DNA of 64,000 nucleotides from Dendrophyllia cribrosa (GCA_024195265.1 JAJLRJ010000005.1:45833587-45897586); one strand, 5' to 3'. Positions 1 through 12,581 are shown, counted from the stretch's first letter. Program-made: numbers and translations. The notes: a model not told the origin generated them from the letters alone.

Positions 1-164
1 ATATATGCAACATGAGTCCCAAATTCCTATATATGTCACATATATGTGGCATATAATTATGTTACATATATGTAACATATATGCCAAATTTATGTCACAT
101 AGATATGTTACATATATATATATATATCACATATGTAGATTTGGTAAGGGATATACTTGTGAAG

Positions 165-850
165 TATGTACCAACTTGTGGATTATGTACCTACATGTGG
201 AATATGTACCTAAATGTGGAGTATGTAGCTACATGTGGACTATGTACCTACATGTGGACTATGTACCTACATGTGGACTATGTACCTACATGTGGAGTAT
301 GTACCTACATGTGGACTATGTACCTACATGTGGACTATGTACCTACTTGTGGACTATGTACCTACTTGTGGACTATGTACCTACATGTGGAGTATGTACC
401 TACATGTGGACTATGTACCTACATGTGGAGTATGTACCTACATGTGGAGTATGTACCTACATGTGGACTATGTACCTACATGTGGAGTATGTACCTACAT
501 GTGGAGTATGTACCTACATGTGGAGTATGTACCAACTTGTGGACTATGTACCTACTTGTGACTATGTACCTACTTGTGGACTATGTACCTACATGTGGAG
601 TATGTACCTACATGTGGAGTATGTACCTACATGTGGAGTATGTACCTACATGTGGAGTATGTACCTACATGTGGACTATGTACCTACATGTGGAGTATGT
701 ACCTACATGTGGACTATGTACCTACATATGGACTATGTACCTACATGTGGACTATGTACCTACATGTGGACTATGTACCTACATGTGGAGTATGTACCTA
801 CTTGTGGACTATGTACCTACTTATGGACTATGTACCTACTTGTGGACTGT
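165..850. repeat. 19-bp minisatellite, about 36 copies
   Basis: The stretch repeats a 19-bp unit close to TGTGGACTATGTACCTACA, with C/G variation at one position and a few ACATG/ACTTG variants. One copy near 559 is a base short. Because 19 is not divisible by three, all three + frames stay open and read a 19-residue cysteine/tyrosine-rich repeat. The open frames at 5-1024 are therefore a by-product of the repeat and not a gene. AT-rich palindromic ATATGT runs (1-140) precede it. Confidence 0.95.
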
Positions 851-1320
851 CAACATATCTTGGCCACAGAGGCGCTATTTAATCGGCATATGTGTTACAA
901 ATATTCCAGTGAACTCGATATCCAAATAATGGATGCTATCAACCGCATTATCTTGGTATCTTTATCAGCACTTAGTGCCCATGTCAATCGTTCTTATCAC
1001 TTACAATCTTGTGTTTTATTCTAATGTTACCAGTTATGAGTCATGTGTTAAGTTATTTGGCTGTGTGACAGCGCGATGCGGTTCCAGTCAAAGCCCTCAT
1101 TTCACCCCTTTGATAATAAAAAAATTAATTTCTAGTTAAATTCAACAACAATTATTTTATTTATTTAACTATTTATTCATTTTCTCTCAATTCTAAATTT
1201 TCTAATCGTAAAAAGTTATAACTTTCTCCGTGTACTTTTCTTTAATCTGCCCGTCTAGAATAGCCTTTGCTAAACGCGGGCAGCTAAAATAGAAGTGTTT
1301 TTTGAAAATAAAGACTTTTT

Positions 1321-1349
1321 GTTGTTGTTGTTGTTGTTGTTGTTGTTGG
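1321..1349. repeat. (GTT)n microsatellite
   Basis: About nine uninterrupted GTT triplets. The surrounding 870-1720 shows no supportable gene; short open frames there lack splice context or homology. Confidence 0.9.
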
Positions 1350-1725
1350 AAAGTTTTGAAATGAAACTTTCTGAAATGCTATTTCCAGCGTTCCTGAGAC
1401 CGGAGAAAAAGTTTCCAAGGGCAGCTTTGAGTTCAGTTTAATTCTTATGAACAGTACACGAAACACTTTCTGAAACTTGGGTGTAACTCCATTTTGGTTG
1501 TTTGTTCAAAGTAAATTCGACTGTCACTCGAATATTCTCTGTCAGTTCTTTTCAGTGTAGGAAGGCTTTGGAAACGAATTTTCCAAAGCGATTTTCTCTG
1601 TCGTTGGAGGCAGAAAGAAACTGATTTCCAATATCAGTCATGTTCAATTTGTCAGTTAAGGCAATGTCTGGATAATGCAATGATTTAATCTTTCTTGTGA
1701 CATAGAAAATATCTTACATACTTAA

Positions 1726-2143
1726 AGGGGACCTCCATTTTCATGACAAATTGACATTAAATTGTTGGAAATAAAGTCAAAATTTTGATTATTTTAATAA
1801 CAAATGGAAATATTCTTTCAGTATACAAAAAATGGATATGAATATCGCCTATTTTCGGTTTTAAATTTCCCGCGCGCCGCCATTTTGAATATTTATGACG
1901 TGTTACGGTTGCTCCTATTGTTTAGAATCAATATTCTTTTGTCTGCAACAATTAAACAACCGTAACACGTCATAAATATTGAAAACGGCGGCGCGCGGGA
2001 AATTTAAAAGCGAAAATAGGCGATATTGATATCCATTTCTTGTACACTGAAATTATATTTGCACTTGTATTTTTAAAAAAAATTAATTTAGACTTTATTT
2101 CCAACAATTTAACGTCAATTTGTTATAACAATGGAGGTTCCCT
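1726..2143. mobile_element. MITE with TTAA duplication (family 1)
   Basis: Long inverted repeat beginning AGGGGACCTCCATT and ending AATGGAGGTTCCCT, flanked by TTAA at 1722-1725 and 2144-2147. The arms pair over most of the element, including the CCCGCGCGCCGCCATTTTGAATATT segments near 1869-1900 and its complement near 1975-2002. A TTAA target and no coding capacity fit a non-autonomous piggyBac-like or Kolobok-like element. The superfamily cannot be decided from the sequence alone. Confidence 0.88.
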
Positions 2144-2609
2144 TTAAGAAATAAGCTAAAAAGCCTACAAAGAAACACAACTTACGTCGGATCGAAAATA
2201 AACCATTGTTATTGGCTAAGCTAAACAAGCCAATGAAAAGATAGAACACTTGTAAGTCGCTAACATTCTACAACGTCAAATTATTCTACGAGACCTCTCT
2301 ACATGTGAGCAACTGATGAGGTTCACCAATTAACCGAAACTCGAGTCTTGCTTAAAGAGTATACAAAAAAAGAACAATTGCATCTGTAAGATTTACAAAA
2401 CAGCTATCATGCTGGATATTCAAATATTCAGTTTAAACTGGATGCAATGACGCCATACTTCTGACAATGTGAATGAAGATACTGCCTAGTTCCGAGAAAC
2501 ACAAACTTAAACGCAGAATAAACTCTGAGGAGCTAAAAACAATTGCAAGATGCCACTATTCCAATACAGACCGCGACTATCGCATAAGTTATGCTAACCG
2601 CAGACTTAC

Positions 2610-2781
2610 GCGCTCACATTCACGGACTGAGAAATGAACTGATCCTAAGCAGCGAATAATTCCCTGATCCTGCAACTCTTTCAAATTGAGCCAAAGAAAC
2701 TCCATTGTTATTCCAAGAGCTAGCAAACAAACGACAGCGTAACTAAATATTCTAAACGGCTCTGGAAAGCGTAAATTCCTC
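2610..2781 (-). CDS. Candidate internal exon, unknown gene
   Basis: On the - strand an open stretch is bounded by an acceptor-like TTACTGACAG and a strong donor GTAAGT (reverse complement at 2604-2609). It reads through a hydrophobic segment (SYAVVCLLALGITMEFLWL) followed by a polar tail ending VRECER. It could be one exon of a membrane protein. I do not recognise the family and no neighbouring exon was found, so the call rests only on splice-site geometry and an open frame; chance is a real alternative. Confidence 0.25.
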
Positions 2782-2849
2782 CTGTCAGTAAGATAAGATA
2801 AGAACATTATTAAAGTGTAAAAATCGCTAACATACAATGTACACTAATT

Positions 2850-4884
2850 GGGGACACCTAACTATACTGTAATAATAATCTAATAATTAATAAAATATAA
2901 AATGTATGTACATATATAAATATAGAAAAAGTATATAAATAAAAAAGATCGATTGTCAGTGATTGCATAAAAAACAGTCTTTACAAGTATAGTCTATCAC
3001 AGATATAGTATCACAGCTAGGGATTTTTTCCTATGATCAAAGAAACGACAATATTTAGAACAACAGGCCTGTTATATCTTTATTTTGATCTGAAAGGAAA
3101 AATCTCTCAGGCACGTACTTGGGGTAGACTTATTCTGAAGCTGGGCTAAAATGCTTTTAGCGACGAGCAGGATTAGTGCTAGGCCTGTCACCTTTTATAA
3201 CAACTTACAGTCAAAACCGGTCAAGCGTTCCCGCCAAGAATGAATTAATGAATTCATTATTGCAAATTTGATTTCATTACTCGTTTCAATGATCCGCTCT
3301 TCGAATAAATAATGCAAAATTCAAAATAAGCCTCGATTCAAAAATCGAATTTTGATTGGATTAATGAACAAAAGGTTTATGCTATATATGGAATACTAAG
3401 CACCAGGTTGACCGCGACTCGTCAACAAAGATGGCGGCAACATCTCCGTCGTCCTTGTGTGAGGAAAAGGTAGGTTTATAATCCATTTTGTTGTGAAACT
3501 TTTCCTCTTTTCAAGCATTAGTGCATGGTAACTATTATGGCTATAGTTTGCCGTTACAATGAAACACTTGTATTGGAAAAATCAGATTCATGGAGCGCTG
3601 TTTGAGAAGGCTTTCGGAGATACAAAAGAATAACAACAATTACATGGCTCTCGCTATATTTCTTCCTCGAATTTTCCCAAATAACCACGAGTTTATATCA
3701 ATTTGCGATTCGTCGATACATCGAGGTTCAGGTATGAATAATTTATTTCTTTTGTTTTATTCCCCTAAGCCTCGGAGCCAAGTATGAATTTTAATATATC
3801 GGAATTGGTCTATTAGAGACGTGTATAAATACGTGACAAAAGCGGGCAAAGTTGGCGGCGAATAAATTAGATGCATCACAGTCGCACAGGTGACAGGAGG
3901 TAACACATTCCGACGTGCGATCAAAATATAGAACTGTCAAAAGAAGAAAGTTATTTTCCTCCTTTCTTCAAACGAATAATTCACTGCAGTTTGCTCCCGA
4001 TTTCTCAACTCAACGGCAAAAATCGAGTGGACAAAATAGCACTATTTTCTGAGAAACAACTGCGAAATCCGTACGGATCCGCTCGTTTATCTAGTTGTGT
4101 ATACTTTGTTATCCAGCGACCGTACACTGAAAGCGGGTATTTTACTGTTTGTACAAAAAGTTCACGTTACTTTATATAAAATCCCTTTGTCGTCTCTCTA
4201 TTCCCTTTTACACATGTACAGGCCAGGTTGAAGCTTTGAAGTCCTAAACTATAAATTGTGATTTTCTCGAGACACAAGGTGCCAGGGGAGAGTGAAAACA
4301 AATCAAAACTCTCAGATGTGTGAAGAATCGCTCTCAAATTGATATGGAACCGGAGAGAAAGTTAGAAAATACCGCTTGAATGTACATAAAAACGTCTTCG
4401 AGAAATGAAAACAATCTTTGTTGACAGCTCTGTTTAGTGATCACCGAAACTGCGAATCGCTCGCGGCGCCCGGTTTTCATGAAACGAGCAGCTGTCACGT
4501 TTACTTTGGATTGTTCAAAATTTCTTTACTACTGGCTTTGATTCTGACCAACCCAGACGTTGTCATAAAATTTTCCAGCTTGATTTATACAAACGTGACA
4601 ATTCTTCATTGTTATCATTTTCTCACAGTTCAGAATTTGAACTGGTCAATTATAATTTTGCGCTATTTCATTGTCTAGATCTTGACTTGTGATTGGCTAA
4701 TTTCAATTTGTCTCAAAATTTGTCTGGGTGGCCTCGGTTCGTGTGGTCGCACTGTAAATTATTTACGCTGAAACAAACACCTTTTTTCTTTTCTGACAAT
4801 TACACGACCTTCAACCGTAATCATCTAAGTTTGCGCACAAACACGCAAGTCGTACTACAACTAACACTCTCGTGTTTCTTTTAG
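2850..4884. other. Non-coding stretch with repeat fragments
   Basis: AT-rich sequence without a supportable gene. 3730-3800 contains TTATTTCTTTTGTTTTATTCC and CCTAAGCCTCGGAGCCAAG, matching the repeat at 63821-63965. An ATGGCGGCAACATC context followed by GTAGGT at 3471 could be a first exon, but nothing links it to another exon. Confidence 0.5.
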
Positions 4885-5041
4885 AAAAAACATGTTTACG
4901 TAGTAGCAGTTGGGATTGGTAAAAATGTAGACAACAACATACTGCAGTCGATTGCAGGAGTCGAGGGTAAAGTGGTTCATGTGAAGAACTTCGACGCTCT
5001 GGAAGGATTGATTAAGAATGTCAAAACATCTGCTTGTTCTG
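4885..5041 (+). CDS. Exon encoding the end of a von Willebrand factor A domain
   Basis: The exon follows a TTTCTTTTAG acceptor and ends at a GTATGT donor. It translates to the C-terminal half of a vWA domain: a hydrophobic beta-strand VYVVAVGIGKNVD, the IAGVEGKVVHVKNFDALEGL segment and a closing cysteine (KTSACS). This order (VGIG, IAG, V-x-F, L, C) is typical of extracellular vWA domains such as those in collagens and matrilin-like matrix proteins, which are abundant in cnidarians. The MIDAS motif would lie in an earlier exon and is not visible. No other exon of the gene was identified, so it may be an isolated fragment or have introns longer than I could bridge. Confidence 0.7.
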
Positions 5042-5115
5042 GTATGTTGACATCGAAGTTCCGTTCAATGTGAAAAATGTCATCTGATCTACCTCTCCAT
5101 CTCCTCTGTAGAGCC

Positions 5116-5205
5116 TACACTGCGGTTATAAACATGACAAAACATGTACAACGCATGTTGTAAAAAACTTTGATTAATGACTCGACGTTTCGTATGCTTC
5201 CAACC

Positions 5206-5236
<31 letters not shown>

Positions 5237-5308
5237 GAAACGTCAAGTCATTAATCAAAGTTTTTTTACAACATGCGTTGTTTTGTCATGTTTATAACCG
5301 CAGTGTGT
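5116..5308. mobile_element. Near-perfect palindromic repeat (MITE)
   Basis: CACTGCGGTTATAAACATGACAAAACATG near the left end pairs with its complement at the right end. The middle arms contain GACGTTTCGTATGCTTC and GAAGCATACGAAACGTC. A similar ACGTTTCG-containing hairpin occurs at 27190-27329. Confidence 0.8.
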
Positions 5309-5335
5309 ATTGTATTTCTGCTTTCACATTATTAA

Positions 5336-5780
5336 AGGGGCTATGTCGCGAGGATGGCGGGTGAGTACTGGGTACTAACAACTTGAAAAACGTCCGGTGG
5401 TTTTTTATCAAGTTGGCGGCCATTACTGTCGAATTTGCTGCAATCCGTTCCATCCCGTCGTATTGCGTGGAAGTATAGATCTCAAGTTTACAAATTAGTT
5501 AAAGTATTTACTTGGCTAGATTTTTGGTAAATTATTTCTGCGATTTGTTAGACGCACCTTTGAAAAATTCGACGTCTTCCAGTAGTGGTGGATGTTGGGG
5601 AGGAATTTAAAAGCGAAATCGATCGTGTGTTTGTTTACCTCGCGTGGTTCGACACGAGTGCAAGCGCGATAAAACTTGCCGCGATCCGGGAAGGTACAAT
5701 AAAAATTTGACATGTGTGACGTCAGGTGACGTCACATGACAGAAACTTATTGCGCAGACTCACCTTGCGACATAGCCCCT
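5336..5780. mobile_element. MITE with TTAA duplication (family 2)
   Basis: TTAA (5332-5335 and 5781-5784) flanks termini AGGGGCTATGTCGC and GCGACATAGCCCCT. The interior carries GTTGGCGGCCATTAC and two nearby TGACGTCA palindromes near 5715-5740. There is no coding capacity; the 65-aa open frame on the - strand is inside this repeat. Confidence 0.85.
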
Positions 5781-6084
5781 TTAAGCGCTTCTTCTCACAG
5801 TTTGGGGGCGGTGGTCACGTGATTATTATTATTTAATATTATTAATCATTGTGCTAAGACTAAAATAGAATTGAAGGTATTTTATCGTGAGTGTAAATTC
5901 AATGTGCTGTAGCGTCCTCGTTGACAAAATAGTGAGACAGTTAGAGTTTCATTGGAAATTTGCCCAGGTAAAAAGGATTCTGGGAAGGTTTTTTTTAAAG
6001 TTATGTATATAGATATTACATTCCTTTACTTATTATTCTGCTCAGCAGTGGTCGAAGAAACGCCTTATTGACTGTTAGACTTAA

Positions 6085-6647
6085 AGTGCCCATAACGATT
6101 TTTTTTCTTTTCTTATCTAAATCTGCACGTCACGTAATGAACGTCTGCGAACAAATTTTTTGATTTAAGCAAAACGTGAATTTTTTTATGAATTTTTAAA
6201 GTCCTTGAAATTCTATTTTTTTTTTGCGGTCGACCCGCCCCGCTGATAAGAATAGCAACGGGCTCATAATAAGCACACGAGATCAGTCTGTAACGTAGGT
6301 TCAGGAATCTTGTGCATAGAAACTGATATTCTTCTCGGGGTCAGATATGTTGTTACAGCGTGCAGCGACACATCTTTCAGGCATTTTTGGCGAGAATAAA
6401 AAAATTTCCGCTTATTTACAAGTGAGATGGAAATAAGTCTCGAACACGCGTTCCTTAATCTACGTCGCAGCTCCCGTCCGACCGAGAGGAGAGTAATGCG
6501 AATGGTGGTCCAAAATGGCGGCAAAATTTCGAAGACTTTAAAAAATCATAAAAAATTCACGTTTTTCTGAAATCAAATTTTTTTTCGCAGACGTTCATTA
6601 CGTGACGCGTAGATTTAGATAATAAAATAAAAAAAGTTATGGGCACT
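6085..6647. mobile_element. MITE with TTAA duplication (family 3)
   Basis: TTAA at 6081-6084 and 6648-6651 encloses termini AGTGCCCATAAC and GTTATGGGCACT. Long imperfect arms (for example ACGTTCATTACGTGAC near 6590 and its complement near 6130) fold back. The interior contains AAAATGGCGGCAAAATT. Short - strand open frames in it are not genes. Confidence 0.85.
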
Positions 6648-7130
6648 TTAAAGTTAAGCTGTTTTCATACTTTAGTGTCCCAGCTTTTGTTAATAACACG
6701 AATACTAAGGCTGCAATCTCAATATAATAAAACAATGCATCTATATCTCGATCACATTTAGTGATTTCCTAACTTTCTTTAATAACACCGCAATCTCAAT
6801 ATAATAAAAGAATGCGGTCATGATGTTGAATAAGGTGGAGTGCATTGTCCAAATTTATGTCCAAAAGGACCAGAAAATGGTGGCTAGTTATTTTGATTTT
6901 TAACTGCCGACAATGTTTTTCTTGTATCGTTAATTTGCAGATTAGTTTGACGTACAACATTCGTAAAAACTGCTGTGATGTAACTGTCGACGACATAACC
7001 GGAACACGAGGGCCAGTTGTAGCAGGGCTGCAGGAGTTGAATACATAGATTAGTTACAGCAAAGCTGCTAATTTGAATAAAATAGATTTGAATAGTTATA
7101 GGTTTCCCTTGGGAAATGTAGCTGTTTTGA

Positions 7131-7290
7131 TATAGAGCGTTTTCACTTGACGTCATAGCCGCCATATTGGTGTTCCCGTACAAAAGAATTTTAATTAACT
7201 TCTTTTGTTAGGAACACCAACATGGCTGCCATGGCCTTTGTCATTTGAGTCCCACGGGACTGAAGGTCACGTGAGTGAAAACGCTCTATA
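7131..7290. mobile_element. Short palindromic MITE
   Basis: TATAGAGCGTTTTCACT at the left end is matched by AGTGAAAACGCTCTATA at the right. Inner arms carry GCCGCCATATTGGTGTTC and GAACACCAACATGGCTGCC. A target duplication could not be fixed. Confidence 0.7.
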
Positions 7291-7659
7291 CCGCTCTATA
7301 CACAATGAGTAGTTGTAAGTAGTGTTACGGCACGTTTAACATCAGATTTGTTCGAGTCATATTGTATACATTAAATGAAGTTTTTTTGTTAAGCCTTATC
7401 GCTTTTTTAATTGTCTAGGCCATGGCATTTAAATTCACATTAATGTGCAGTGCATAACACCTCATCAACAGGCAAAAAGGATTTCTAAATCTATATAACC
7501 CCGTTGGCGGAGAATTTGTTTTCATTTGGACCAACACAAATGCAAACCACAAACCGCAAGTTTTCTGCACTGTTTCTTCGCATATTGTTGTGTTCTTCGA
7601 AGTGACAGAATGATCGCTCATAACGGCCATTTCCTTAGAATTACATGGCCTAGCTCCAT

Positions 7660-7760
7660 TTACAGTGGCGAAAGTGGGGGAGAGGCGGGGAGGGGCGGGG
7701 AGAGGCGGGGAGACCCCTCCCCCCCCCCCCCCCCCCCTCCCACACACACACATTTTTTTT
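7660..7760. repeat. G/A-rich and C-rich low-complexity tract
   Basis: GGGGAGAGGC repeats are followed by a run of about 20 C and then (CA)n. Overlapping open frames in both strands here code only for proline- or glycine-rich runs and are not genes. Confidence 0.9.
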
Positions 7761-7885
7761 GGTAAATTTACAGTGCATTGCCAGAATTATCGTCGCACAA
7801 TCATAGTCCAGACTTCCGGAGCCCCTCCCCCCTCCTCCCTCTCCGCCTTAGCTGAAGGTCTTCATCGGCCATTAATTAAAGGGTT

Positions 7886-8013
7886 ATAGTACCGCTTTAG
7901 TAGCGCTTCAGTAGAGTTTAGTAGAGCTTTAGTAGCGCTTTATCGCGCTTTAGTAGAGCTTTAGTAGCTCTTTAGTAGAGCTTTTGTAGCGCTTTAGTAC
8001 CGCTTTAGTAGAG
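7886..8013. repeat. Tandem array of a GCTTTAGTAG(A/C)G unit
   Basis: Around ten imperfect copies of a 12-bp unit GCTTTAGTAGAG / GCTTTAGTAGCG. The following 8014-8820 holds nothing I can support as a gene. Confidence 0.85.
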
Positions 8014-8822
8014 GTAAACAGTGATTGTTTTACACTGATTTTTAATTTTTATTTACATGCGTATTCAAGTGGACCCAAATGTAGTCAATAAATGAGATAC
8101 ACAACCGCTTTGTTTGTGTTTACTTTACTTTTTCTGTCCATGTTCATCGATTTGTCTGTGGTCAAACTCACAGGATAAAATAAGGAGTTTCCGCAACTCG
8201 GAAACATGACGGAAACGCAACAGGTTTAGTTTCAGTTACGTTTCCGCAGCCCGGATACAATGGGAAACACGTAACAAGAATTTCATATATTCTCTACGCG
8301 TTTCCGTAGGATTTCTGATCACGGATACACACAAAGCCGTTTCCGTAGAGTTTAAGTTGGCGGATTCCTAACTGATTTCTGACGTTTTAAAAAGTAAAAT
8401 ATTTTCCTAAACTAACGAAATACAATGAACAAGAAGCTGTATACAGCTTGAACTCGTGGCGTTTTTAAATTATTGCAGCATTGTTTCCCGAGTGTTTTGA
8501 GTGCTTTTACAGAGAAACAGAAGCTTAAAATTATGTCTTATCAAAGGCTCCTAAGAGCCAACCCGTGCAGAAGAAATGCGAACGCGTAACGCAATATTGC
8601 CGCAAGCTTACGTTTCCACACTGACACGGTTCGATATTTAAAAAAAAAATTAAACGTGAGGATTTTTGACGAACGGGAAAAAAAAACAGAACATCACTTT
8701 CATAATGTCCAGTCCGAAGGAAAAAAAAAAACAGGACAAAAAAAAAGAAGTCTCGAGCGTGACTTGAACTCGGGCCGTCCGGGGCTAGGCCAAAACTGCG
8801 CTGCGCTATCGAAGAACACTTA

Positions 8823-9004
8823 AGGCTGGTTTACACTAGCGCATAAGCATAAGCACAAGCCAACATACGCAGACTCAGTAACGTGTTATTCATTAGTTCC
8901 AATTGTTTGAACAAAACAGAACAATAGGCACTAATGATCAACGTGTTACTGAGTCTGCGTATGTTGGCTTGTGCTTATGCTTATGCGCTAGTGTAAACCA
9001 GCCT
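8823..9004. mobile_element. Palindromic MITE, TTA duplication (PIF/Harbinger-like)
   Basis: AGGCTGGTTTACACTAGCGC and its complement form the ends, flanked by TTA at 8820-8822 and 9005-9007. The arms are almost perfectly complementary over about 80 bp each. A 3-bp TTA target is typical of PIF/Harbinger MITEs; the assignment is by inference from the target only. Confidence 0.75.
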
Positions 9005-9208
9005 TTAGTCGATGAAGTCTAAATTTTATTATTTTATGGCAGATACGCATCAAAACGCGTGTCTCGGTTGAAAAATCCTTTTAAATAGATTTTAACTTTG
9101 CACTAAAAACATCTTTAAGCTTATTGTTGTTTATATTCGTATTAATCAAATTAATTATTGTTATCGCTGGATTCACGTTGTTCTTGTTACGAAACGTATT
9201 CGTAACAA

Positions 9209-10942
9209 AGGGCACCCACAAAGGAGGATTTTTCAGGTATCCCATGAGCCTAGCGCGTAATTATCGATCCTGATGTGTCAAATTTCCTGCGATGGCGAGT
9301 ACACATGGTGAAATTTTTCTGATCTTCGCGAGACGTTTTCTTCGTTTCCAACGCGATAAAAGGTGAATCAAATCGTAATTTCGTTTCTATATACATTAAA
9401 GTCTACTTAGATATCATTTGATCCGAGCCTGTTTGTCTATGTATCGCAATATTTTTGTCTTTGTTTCGAGTGGCATGTATGGCTGATCCACTTCGTTTCT
9501 TTGTTGTGTTTTAAAACCTTGATCTGTTTTGCCGTGTTTCGTTTTTAATCCCGGGGACATTAGCATATAATTACGCCTGATAGTGCACGGAGAGTGACTC
9601 TTTTAAATGCAGTACAAGGTCCCCTTAAGTCCCCACGTTTTGTAGGAATTTTTGACCGTTGAATTTTGGTCAAAATCGGCGCCTAAACGTTGTTGAAATT
9701 CGCTTCGATCGCGTAGATTCTTTGTTTAGGTTTTTATAGTCGAAGAAAAATCGTATTTAGTGCAATTGCAGCTTCCTTTTATGAGTTTGGTCAAATCATA
9801 TAATCGTTTGACACTTTCCTTCGCTTCGAAGCTAATAAATCGCTTGATGTTCATGTTTTTACAAGTGATATGGAAGATGGCAATAATTTTTCATCTACCG
9901 GAAATCCGGAAATCGAAGCCTAAATTGTCATCGATGCCTTTCAATTTGTCCGTGTTCAGAAATAGACGAAGTCTCCGCTCTCTTTACTTTTTGGGGAGGC
10001 AAACATGTACTAAATACCGTTGGGAACCTACAACAAGCCAGATTGGACGATGTGATATATGTTTAACTGCTAAAATCTACGCAGTGGACGATGCGCTCGC
10101 TTCGAGCAACTCCATGGCAAATGACTGGTCTCGCAATTTTCAGTTGATAATATAGTTCATTCGCGTTGCATCATGGGATACCTGAAAAATCCTCCTTTGG
10201 CACCCACCGACGGTTTTCTGTCAAATATTTGTTCGGGGAGGCATAGGTTGCCTAGAAATTTCGGTGACTCGAGAACGGCTAAAAATTTCGATGTGGCCTT
10301 TCCATACATCTAAGATTTTCGGAGGTTTTTTAATTACCTTTTCTACGATTTTCGAAAGTCGAATTTTTAACCTTGATCGTCGAATTTTCTGGAATTATGA
10401 TCAGTTTAGCCCTAGCATTTTCTACACGTACTGGCACTTTCTTTGCTTTCTTTGTAGAATTTAGGCTGTAACAGCGAGCGTTTCCATTGCTAACGTGGGT
10501 GGGATTTTTTCTGTTTTTGGTTTGTAACGGAAACAAAAAGAAAAATCTTAAATATACTACTGCGGTATTAAACGCCTAGAATTTTCGAAAGAGATGTCCA
10601 TGGCCCTAGAACATTCGATGACGCCATTACAATCCCTAGATTTTTCGGAAAACCCGCTTATTTTCTTCAACCGAAAAAAAGGTCCCTAAAATTTTCGGCT
10701 GCCAGATTTGATTACTAGATAGCCTCGCATTTTCGTGAACCTTCAATAAAGAGCTGAGATTTTCGGAAATTATATAGAAAAGCCCTAACAAATTCGAAAA
10801 GAGTTTAGTTCTCCTAGAACGACCGAACAGATAAAAGTTTCATAGGACAGCTTAGAATCCATTTGCAGAGCTTTAAAAGCAGTCCCGATACCCTAAAACA
10901 GCATTCTAAAGCATTTGGGAGAAAACCCTCGTTGGGTGCCCC
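9209..10942. mobile_element. Outer inverted-repeat element with internal CTAGAATTTTCG repeats
   Basis: Termini GGGCACCCAC...CGACGGTTTTC and GAAAACCCTCGTTGGGTGCCC are inverted copies. Between about 10240 and 10880 a degenerate motif CCTAGAATTTTCGGAA occurs repeatedly. The element is split near its left end by the 979-bp insertion at 9220-10198. There is no coding capacity; the open frames at 9760-10155 and 10264-10464 lie inside repeat sequence. Confidence 0.6.
9220..10198. mobile_element. Inverted-repeat element with 9-bp target duplication (MULE-like)
   Basis: AAAGGAGGATTTTTCAGGTA at the left and its complement at the right are flanked by GGCACCCAC on both sides (9211-9219, 10199-10207). 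The duplicated 9-mer is part of the terminal repeat of the outer element. A 9-bp duplication fits Mutator-like elements; no transposase is present. Confidence 0.75.
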
Positions 10943-10949
10943 TGATTTA

Positions 10950-12550
10950 AATACTCACGAAGTTTACAGCTGATGGAATTGAGGAGCGAGTGAGTGAGGG
11001 AGAGAATTTTATTTAGTCACCGTTTCCGATAACCCGTGCATTATGTTTGCGTGACTAGTATACACGGGTTTAAAAGTAAGACTACACTAAATTCACTACA
11101 TTCAGTAGCCGACACTTCAAAGCTCGATCGCTAAGCAAATTGCAAGTTAACTGTATAAAACACAAAACTTGCCGGAACAAAAATCCCACAGGAATAAGCG
11201 GCGAACACAATATCAAACGGTCCTATCCATCCATGAACGCCTTGCATTGTCTTGAAAACGTGCAATTGTATGCTGTAGTTCTTTACTTTGCTTGTCACTG
11301 TCAACACACGGAGAAATTCTGCGGCATGTATTTCATGGCTGAAAGCCATATAGTCGTCGACATAAACTAAAATATGCATGCATAAATTTGCATGCGCTAA
11401 TGTGACACGAAAAAAAACAAGAAAAGTCAAAGCCGGATTTACAACTCGTGTGCTTCGCCACGAGTAATAAAAAGTACAGTCCGGCGCAAACTACATTTCT
11501 CTGGTTGTCTTTTTGTTTACGTAAAGTTGAAAATTGGTCTAATCGAGTGATCCACTAAGCAAGCGGCTCTTGATCATGAGCAGTGGACACGAGATGGCCG
11601 TGTTTCCCGACCTTTACCAACATCCCAAATTTATGTGCAGATTTTTCTGATGAGCGCTTGTCATCCAAACAATTTATTAACTTCTGAAGTGTAGCGTAAA
11701 CATAAAACTAAAAATAACTCCAGCCTGTAAACAAGGGCGGGATAAAGAGGTAATTAGCGCCAAAAACATGATTTACTCACAAGAGTTAGTATTTAGAGCC
11801 ATTAAAATGTCGAACCGAACCCAAGCTGTCGAGTTTGAAAATTGATAGGCCTGACAGAGAGGTAAAAAATGAGCACAGAAACCCTTTTTGTCATTTGCTT
11901 CTCTATTTTATTAGATCCGATTTTACAAAAGATAAATGGAATTAACTCAAGCAACAAGTTTCTGGAAACTATTTATTTTCGACAGTGTACAAGTATGGAC
12001 TTCAGAATATATTAGAGTAATCTTAAACATTTGGTTTGTAATAAAATATAGCGTTCACAGAGTTCAATTTGTCTATATTCTTACTACTACATCGTACATG
12101 AGCTTCTGTAGAATACATCGTACATGAGCTTCTGTAGAGGATGTTCAGTTTCATTAAGGACATACGTCATCGCAGTATTCCTCACCGACTCGATGACCTC
12201 ACTCCGCCTCATTGCACGCTGGTTCCTTTCTTGGGCATCCTGGTAGGACCGAAGTGGCATGCTATGTGTTCATCTCAATGACAGTTGTGCTGTGTACCTC
12301 TTACATCCAAACAGGCGTGCGTTTCTCGAAAGTCCCGAAGACTTTACGGACCCGAAAAGCTGTGTTACGTGCAGAATGTTTACCAATAAACTGTTACGGG
12401 GGGCTTATTACAATTTAGCAAAACACAAGCAGTTCACCACTCATTGATTACCGTAATAATGATCATTTTTAGTACAACTACCGGTTATATTTTCCCCAAA
12501 GCTCGCGAGTACTGTGTATATATATAAATGTACCGGTTATACAGTCAGTC
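10950..12550. other. Gene-free stretch
   Basis: No supportable gene. 11372-11470 (ATGCATGCATAAATTTGCATGC..., then GTGACAC and an A-rich tract ending CACGAGTAAT) is a copy of a repeat also seen at 28530-28632. A GTACATGAGCTTCTGTAGA direct duplication lies at 12096-12138. Confidence 0.5.
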
Positions 12551-12581
12551 GTTGTATTTTTGATTGTCTGGGTTGTGAAGG

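Noticed and set aside
5..1024. 339-aa and 282-aa open frames
   Set aside because: Produced by the 19-bp minisatellite; the repeat keeps all frames open.
3431..3470. First exon ATGGCGGCAACATC...GTAGGT of the vWA gene
   Set aside because: No signal peptide and no linking exon; ATGGCGGC is common in local repeats.
7415..7889. Three overlapping 74-112-aa frames
   Set aside because: Gly/Pro runs from the G/C-rich tract; no splice or domain support.
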